A DNA stretch of 36,730 nt from JABCZS01 sp041660525 (GTDB taxonomy: Bacteria > Pseudomonadota > Gammaproteobacteria > JABCZS01): the NCBI GenBank assembly GCA_041660525.1, contig JBAZWD010000016.1, forward strand, positions 1 to 36,730. Direction: 5' to 3'. Made by a program: the position numbers and the translations under genes. Positions 32,199-36,730 of this stretch are shown here, piece after piece; the stretch's first letter is position 1, and each line of letters begins with the position of its first letter. The notes below the pieces were generated by a model. The model was given only the letters and a program-made list of their open reading frames with translations. It made no database searches and was not told the DNA's origin.

Positions 32199-32585
32199 AT
32201 GCGCTTTGCTTATACTATAATTTATGTCCCAGATGTCGAGGCGGCTCTATTTTTCTATGAGCGTGCGTTTAGTATAAAAAGATTATTTCTGCATGAAAGT
32301 ATGCAGTACGGTGAGCTGGCTACTGGTAGTACTAAGCTTGCTTTTGCCTCTGAAATAATGGCTGAATCAAATGGTGTTGATTTCATCAGCAATCGAAGCA
32401 CTTCTAATAAGGCACCAGGATTTGAAATAGCTTTTGTAGCTGATGATGTTGCAGCAGCCTATCAACAAGCACTTGCTGCGGGTGCCATTGATGTAAAAGG
32501 GCCAATTGAAAAACCATGGGGGCAAACTGTGGCATATGTTCGTGATTTGAATGGTGTGTTGGTTGAGATTTGCAGTCAATTATAA
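32199..32585 (+). CDS. VOC (glyoxalase/bleomycin-resistance) superfamily protein
   Basis: This 128-aa protein with two beta-alpha-beta-beta-beta modules starts at ATG 32199 just after AGAGGG. Motifs are VPDVEAALFFYERAFSI, GELATGSTKLAFAS, FVADDVAAAYQQALAAGA and PWGQTVAYVRDLNGVLVEIC, the last with the usual acidic metal ligand (E in LVEIC). The first-strand His found in glyoxalase I is Tyr/Ile here, so metal-dependent lyase activity is doubtful. Members bind or modify small molecules. It lies 140 bases after the response regulator on the same strand and converges on the SAHH-like paralogue, overlapping it by 6 bases. Confidence 0.85.
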   Translation: MRFAYTIIYVPDVEAALFFYERAFSIKRLFLHESMQYGELATGSTKLAFASEIMAESNGVDFISNRSTSNKAPGFEIAFVADDVAAAYQQALAAGAIDVKGPIEKPWGQTVAYVRDLNGVLVEICSQL

Positions 32586-34067
32586 AGAGGCACGAATTCT
32601 AGATGGTCGAGGAGCCTGCGACGTAAAAAAAACGTTATCCATCATTGATTGACTATGCTTACCCTGACTATATTGAACAATCCAAGTTAAATCGCGGAAA
32701 TGCTGTAAAGGTAATTGCGAAATTTCAGAATCAGGTAATGTAGTTTGCCATGTCAACGCAACATACCTTTGAATAACTGGATCTAACATGGTGTCTTCAG
32801 AAGTTAAAGTGTTTTTTTCTAGTAACAATGCAGCTTGTAAAATAGCTCCTAAAACGAGACCACAGGTAAGAGTAACTTTATTTTCAGAAACTGAAGCACC
32901 AGAAGAATCAAAATTAACTGGGAAACCACCATTTTTAATACAAATTTTGTATTTTGTAACAGTTGTTACTTTAATATCTAACAATGGGTCAATAGCTACA
33001 GTAACCGTATCTGTCATGACTGCTGCACTGATCGCTTTCAATAAAGTATTAAATTCATTAACATCAGAAGAGCAGTTAATCAGGGTTCTATCTCGGCCAT
33101 TAATCGGCAATAAGTCTAATTGGGTAGTAATATCACGACCGGAACATCCAAAAATATAATCTGAATGTAATAATAAATAACTTAAACTAGACGCTTTTTT
33201 TAGATTTGGAGTGTGTGGTAATTTTTCCATAATTTTGGGATTTTCGTCGTAAACTAATAGCGTATATCCATCATTAAGCAATTTTTTAATAAGCGCGCCT
33301 CCAGTTGCACCTAATCCAACGATTCCTATTCTCATAAATTTATTTATGTCCTGAATAGTCGGGCCAAGTTTGTCTAAAACTGCCTCTTGAATAAAGGTAG
33401 ATTCCAACTCTCTTTTTGCTGCGCTTTGAGCAATATTTATAACAGGGTATTCTGGCATTTGCTCTATTTTGCTAAAAATGCCACCGCATGTTTGTTCAAT
33501 TGCAACGATCTTAAAACGGTTATTATTAGTAAAGAAAGAAGGTGCATTTTCAATGGCACCCGCACCATCATCAACAATAATTATTTTATTAACTTTTTTC
33601 CCGGTATTGACAAGATCCTGCCTGCACATCTCCCAAAGTTTTTTAATATCTTGGTTATGTGTAGGGATATATTCTCCCCATCGCTCAGGCTTGCTACCAT
33701 CAATAATGTGCATTCCTAGTTTTCGTAGTGAATCAGCCACTTGCGGTGAAGTAGAATAACATTTCCCTGCAAAATACATATTTTCGGGTTTGGCACCAAG
33801 ATTTATTAACGATTCAAACAAGCTTCCTGTTGTTTTTAATAGATGTTGAACCCCAATAAAGATAGTGCCTTCAAAATCAGGCAATTTTTTAGCGGACCTC
33901 AATCGAGCTGTGATTTGATTAAGAACTAAAAGGCGCGGAAACTTTTGAGGAGTTTTCTGATTATTATTATTTTGAAAACTTAAATACCCAGACACGGCTA
34001 GGGCTGACGTAGAGCTAGATGCTTGTTCTGCTTCTACGCGAAAAGGATGTGAATCTAAGTCATACAT
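32580..34067 (-). CDS. Second S-adenosylhomocysteine-hydrolase-like protein (paralogue)
   Basis: This protein of about 495 aa has the same layout as the one at 23143-24627: GVQHLLKTTGSL, GKCYSTSPQ, GSKPERWGEY, IIVDDGAGA, VAIEQTCGGIF, VINIAQSAAKRELES, Rossmann GLGATG with YDENP, and NGGFPVNF....TCGLVLGA near the end. It shares the same departures from true SAHH (Gln for Glu156, Ala for Asn181, Glu for Asp190) and keeps the Lys. Shared EQT, QSAAK and GKCYST blocks mark the two as one subfamily distinct from the housekeeping enzyme. I start it at ATG 34067; TTG 34079 adds four residues and sits just after GGGG. It overlaps the VOC gene tail to tail. Confidence 0.72.
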   Translation of the reverse strand: MYDLDSHPFRVEAEQASSSTSALAVSGYLSFQNNNNQKTPQKFPRLLVLNQITARLRSAKKLPDFEGTIFIGVQHLLKTTGSLFESLINLGAKPENMYFAGKCYSTSPQVADSLRKLGMHIIDGSKPERWGEYIPTHNQDIKKLWEMCRQDLVNTGKKVNKIIIVDDGAGAIENAPSFFTNNNRFKIVAIEQTCGGIFSKIEQMPEYPVINIAQSAAKRELESTFIQEAVLDKLGPTIQDINKFMRIGIVGLGATGGALIKKLLNDGYTLLVYDENPKIMEKLPHTPNLKKASSLSYLLLHSDYIFGCSGRDITTQLDLLPINGRDRTLINCSSDVNEFNTLLKAISAAVMTDTVTVAIDPLLDIKVTTVTKYKICIKNGGFPVNFDSSGASVSENKVTLTCGLVLGAILQAALLLEKNTLTSEDTMLDPVIQRYVALTWQTTLPDSEISQLPLQHFRDLTWIVQYSQGKHSQSMMDNVFFTSQAPRPSRIRASL

Positions 34068-34390
34068 TTGAAATTGCAATCCCCATTTTTATTTTTATCA
34101 AATCTTCATGTGACTCATAAATTATAGATATCTTAATAAGCTAACTATTATACCTTTCCCTCCGCTAAAATACAATCCGCAACTTAATATTGAGATTGTT
34201 TTAAAATGATTGTCCTAGTAATTTTTATCCACGGCTTCTATCAAATTAATAGATTTTCAATAATCTCTAAAACTCAGGTAAGATTAGCCTTGTGCTAATA
34301 ATATCAGAATTAATAATCTAAGGCGAGTTTTAGTTAACAAACATTAAGTAAGATTTATAATAAAAAGAGGGCTAAAGCTTGCGATTAGTA
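34068..34390. other. Gene-free region upstream of the SAHH-like paralogue
   Basis: I see no gene in these 323 bases. They should contain the - strand promoter of the SAHH-like gene. A two-part hairpin spans 34268-34332: TAAAACTC (34268-34275) with GAGTTTTA (34325-34332) and inside it AGATTA (34281-34286) with TAATCT (34314-34319), separated by symmetric 5-base internal loops. The rest is AT-rich with no other clear signal. Confidence 0.45.
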
Positions 34391-35155
34391 TTAAGTATTC
34401 GCCATCTGAAAAGTAAGCTCTAATTCTATAATTTTTCCATCAGCTGCCACATGACAGGCTATTTTACCTTGCATATGCTGCATAGCTTGTTTACAAAATG
34501 TCAAACCTAAACCGACATGAGAAGTTTTATTTGAAAAATAGGGATCGAAAAATTTTTCAACGTCAGATGAATTAATCGGTACGCATTTATTTTTTATTTT
34601 TACAATATAATTATTATTATCTTTACTGCTCGTAATAGAAACTAGAGTTTTTTCTTCATTATTCATTGCTTCTATAGCATAATCTGCATTATCTAATAAT
34701 TCAAAAACGACATATTGAATCAATTCTTCATTACCTAATACTGTTGCCTCATCATGCACATCAAAACGAATTCGTGATTTGTCTTCTAAACTATAATTCG
34801 ACCTATAATTTATGATTGACTCTTTAATACATTTTAGAATTTCAACAGGGTGAACAGAGGCGCTCAATTTGTTAGAAAGTAATTGATGACTCCATCTTGA
34901 AACATTTTGCCGAATATTTTCAACCACAGACTTAGTGCTTGATAAAATTTCTTGCGAGCGTTCGAGCTGAGCAGGTGCAATAAAAGAAACGTCTAAGCCC
35001 GCAGCTTTTGCTTTTTTATAGCCATCAAGCAAAATAGGCAGTAATTGCTTATCAACATGATTTAAATTACTCTCAATAATTTGTAAGGGACTAGCCAGAT
35101 CGTGGGCAATCACTCCCCATACGTGCTCTAGTTCGCTCCTGTCTTTATTTTGCAC
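34391..35155 (-). CDS. Soluble sensor-less histidine kinase
   Basis: This 254-aa kinase consists only of a dimerisation/phosphoacceptor part and the ATPase domain. The H-box is WGVIAHDLASPLQIIES with His18, the N-box ELLDNADYAIEAM, and the G2 region VGLGLTFCKQAM. The DxGxG (G1) segment is degenerate: KIKNKCVPINSSD stands where the D.G.G loop is expected, so ATP binding may be altered. There is no membrane segment or sensing domain, so it probably works with a partner such as the hybrid kinase 62 bases upstream on the same strand. The start is GTG with AGGAG seven bases upstream. Confidence 0.8.
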   Translation of the reverse strand: MQNKDRSELEHVWGVIAHDLASPLQIIESNLNHVDKQLLPILLDGYKKAKAAGLDVSFIAPAQLERSQEILSSTKSVVENIRQNVSRWSHQLLSNKLSASVHPVEILKCIKESIINYRSNYSLEDKSRIRFDVHDEATVLGNEELIQYVVFELLDNADYAIEAMNNEEKTLVSITSSKDNNNYIVKIKNKCVPINSSDVEKFFDPYFSNKTSHVGLGLTFCKQAMQHMQGKIACHVAADGKIIELELTFQMANT

Positions 35156-35217
35156 AAATATTCTCCTGTATCATTTTTCTTAAGGAAATAGAAGATAATT
35201 ATAGAACATTTTTTTGT

Positions 35218-36730
35218 TTAAAAAGGTGGCTCTTTACTCACAAAATCTTTGATCCAGGGTAAATCCCCAAAATGACCTCTGGGGTGTCCGCTGGCTATAT
35301 AAAGCGCGGTAAATCCTTGCTCATGCAGTTCTTTTGAGAAGTCTTCTCCGCTGATGGCTTCACTCAAATTGGAATCAATGTAAATGGGTGTATCTTTTGC
35401 AAGTGAAGGTAAAATCTTTTTTAACTCCGCTGTACGGTTAAAAGTTTTTATTAAAATACCCTTAAAATCTGCTTCTTGTTCCCAAACACTTGTAAGCATT
35501 TTATCATCGTCAATAAAAATCAATTTGGGCATATCATTACTAGCCAATGAAATTGGAATATAGGGCGAATAATTTTTTGGAATAATTTTAACGCCGAGTT
35601 TGTCCGCATGTGCTCTTACTTTTGTTTCTTCGTAACGGCTGGTGACTAGAATAGCGCGATTACTTAAATTTAAACGTTCAATTAGTGCTAGTCCAACTTC
35701 ATCAGAGCCTAAAAGCTCATAATCGACTAAAAATTGATGATTAGATAAATCTGTTGTTTTACAATATTCATCAAGCGTTTTACTGTGATGGAAATGTTTG
35801 AGGGTTATATTTGGTAAAAGTGATTGACAGCGTGAATCCCAAATAGCATGAATAGATTCATCATCGTCAACAATGACTAAAATTATACCAGATTGTAAAA
35901 TCAATTCTTCTTGAAACCATGAAGGTGCTGATGCAATTGGCAAATCAATGATTACAGTTGTGCCTTCACCTGTTTTAGAAAGCATATCAAAATGGCCATT
36001 ATATTTTTTAATAAGCGCTAAAGAGGTTGATATTCCAATGCCCGTGCCGCCTTGTTTATCAACGCTCATTCCACCTTGCTTAATTTTTTCTAGTATATCT
36101 GCTGGAATACCTTTGCCAGAATCTTTTAATAAAATACGCACATTGTCTTGATGCTTTTCTAAATGAACAATCACTTCACCTTGCTCGTTAATCGCTTCAA
36201 TTGCATTATTCAATAAATTTGAAATCATGCGTTTAAATTGTATCGGATCAATCGTTACAAATAAGCCAAAGGCATTAGCTTCCATCTCTAAATTTAAATC
36301 AATATTTTGCTGATTGATTTGTGCTTTTTTCTCGGAGATTAAACTGTCTAGTAAACTTGAGATTAACTCAGCAGATGCATGTTGATTTTGTTTTTGAGCA
36401 GATGATGATGTTTCTTTTGATTCCTCACGATATTCTATCAATAAATTATTTGCAATATCATTAATACGGCTTACCGCATTGCGAATTAAAATACGTTGAT
36501 TTTCTGGGATGGTTGATAAGTTTCTTAATACCGTATTTAATGCAGCGAGCGGGGAGCGAATGTCATGAGAGACTTGAGCAGCGTTGTTAATGAGAGCTTG
36601 TTTGGCTCGTAGCGCTTCTGCTTCTTTCTCTGCGGTAATATCAATGGATATGCCTAAAATACCTATTACTTCATTTTTTTCATTAAATAATGGTGTTTTT
36701 TGGCTAAGAACAATAACATCTTTACCTTCC
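35218..36730 (-). CDS. Hybrid histidine kinase, PAS-HisKA-ATPase with two receivers (partial)
   Basis: The frame is open to the right edge, so the N-terminus is missing; 503 residues are visible. Reading from the edge, there is the end of a PAS domain (EVIGILGISIDITAEKEAEA), a HisKA H-box NAAQVSHDIRSPLAALN (codon for His at 36565-36567), an ATPase with SNLLNNAIEAI, DSGKGIPADIL and GGTGIGISTSLALI, and then two receiver-like domains. Receiver 1 has VIVDDDESIH and FLVDYELLGSDEVGL; receiver 2 has LIFIDDDKML and IYIDSNLSEA. Both lack a clean Thr/Lys pair and may be degenerate. The internal TTG at 36441 is not the true start, since the kinase domain begins upstream. It is co-oriented with the kinase at 34391-35155. 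Confidence 0.87.
   Translation of the reverse strand, partial: EGKDVIVLSQKTPLFNEKNEVIGILGISIDITAEKEAEALRAKQALINNAAQVSHDIRSPLAALNTVLRNLSTIPENQRILIRNAVSRINDIANNLLIEYREESKETSSSAQKQNQHASAELISSLLDSLISEKKAQINQQNIDLNLEMEANAFGLFVTIDPIQFKRMISNLLNNAIEAINEQGEVIVHLEKHQDNVRILLKDSGKGIPADILEKIKQGGMSVDKQGGTGIGISTSLALIKKYNGHFDMLSKTGEGTTVIIDLPIASAPSWFQEELILQSGIILVIVDDDESIHAIWDSRCQSLLPNITLKHFHHSKTLDEYCKTTDLSNHQFLVDYELLGSDEVGLALIERLNLSNRAILVTSRYEETKVRAHADKLGVKIIPKNYSPYIPISLASNDMPKLIFIDDDKMLTSVWEQEADFKGILIKTFNRTAELKKILPSLAKDTPIYIDSNLSEAISGEDFSKELHEQGFTALYIASGHPRGHFGDLPWIKDFVSKEPPF

Noticed and set aside
36442..36730. Absence of coding at the right edge
   Set aside because: The frame upstream of the internal TTG at 36441 is open to the edge and encodes the end of a PAS domain and the H-box, so it is part of the hybrid kinase.
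1..36730. CRISPR array, rRNA, tRNA or insertion sequence
   Set aside because: No regularly spaced repeats, rRNA-like blocks, complete tRNA cloverleaf or transposase frame were seen on either strand.

Overview
The window is AT-rich DNA from a gammaproteobacterium that probably lives with a eukaryotic host. The best fit is the Legionellales/Coxiellaceae, on three grounds: two U-box (eukaryotic ubiquitin-ligase type) proteins, a membrane kinase of the CqsS/LqsS quorum-sensing type, and a complete-looking F-type conjugation operon with AT-rich coding. The genus cannot be fixed from the sequence alone; this is inference.

Region A (1-21.7 kb, all + strand) is the conjugative part of a mobile element. 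It opens with the end of a winged-helix protein (3-287). A regulatory stretch rich in palindromes follows, then a zinc-finger protein resembling phage Q antiterminators (585-1145) and an intrinsic terminator (1210-1237). Beyond the terminator comes one tightly packed operon: two large unknown helical proteins (561 and 865 aa), a small Cro/XRE-like HTH protein, and traA-L-E-K-B-V-C-trbI-traF(S26 peptidase)-W-U-trbC-traF(thioredoxin)-H-G. Most junctions overlap, and several starts are TTG with good Shine-Dalgarno sequences. After traG come a small two-helix membrane protein in the position of the F entry-exclusion gene traS, an AbiTii-domain defence-like protein and a second membrane protein of unknown function. 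TraN, the TraD coupling protein, a relaxase and an integrase are not in the window.

Region B (21.7-36.7 kb, mixed strands) is a signalling and effector island. It contains a lone receiver protein (21763-22167, -), a 975-bp gene-free region with many hairpins, an S-adenosylhomocysteine-hydrolase-like protein with altered active-site residues (23143-24627), an unknown 431-aa protein, a coiled-coil protein made of two 43-residue repeats, and tandem U-box proteins (26495-28182). Then come a TetR regulator divergent from a haem-oxygenase-like diiron protein, a CqsS/LqsS-type kinase and a receiver protein with a non-DNA-binding output. A VOC protein, a second SAHH-like paralogue, a soluble kinase and a hybrid kinase running off the right edge complete the region.

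The most interesting unit is 28.4-32.1 kb: TetR / diiron-type enzyme / CqsS-like receptor kinase / response regulator. No CqsA/LqsA-type autoinducer synthase is present. An unfamiliar enzyme sits in front of the receptor, and two divergent SAHH-like paralogues lie on either side of the island. This could be a variant small-molecule signalling system. It is a hypothesis from gene order and motifs, not a demonstrated pathway.
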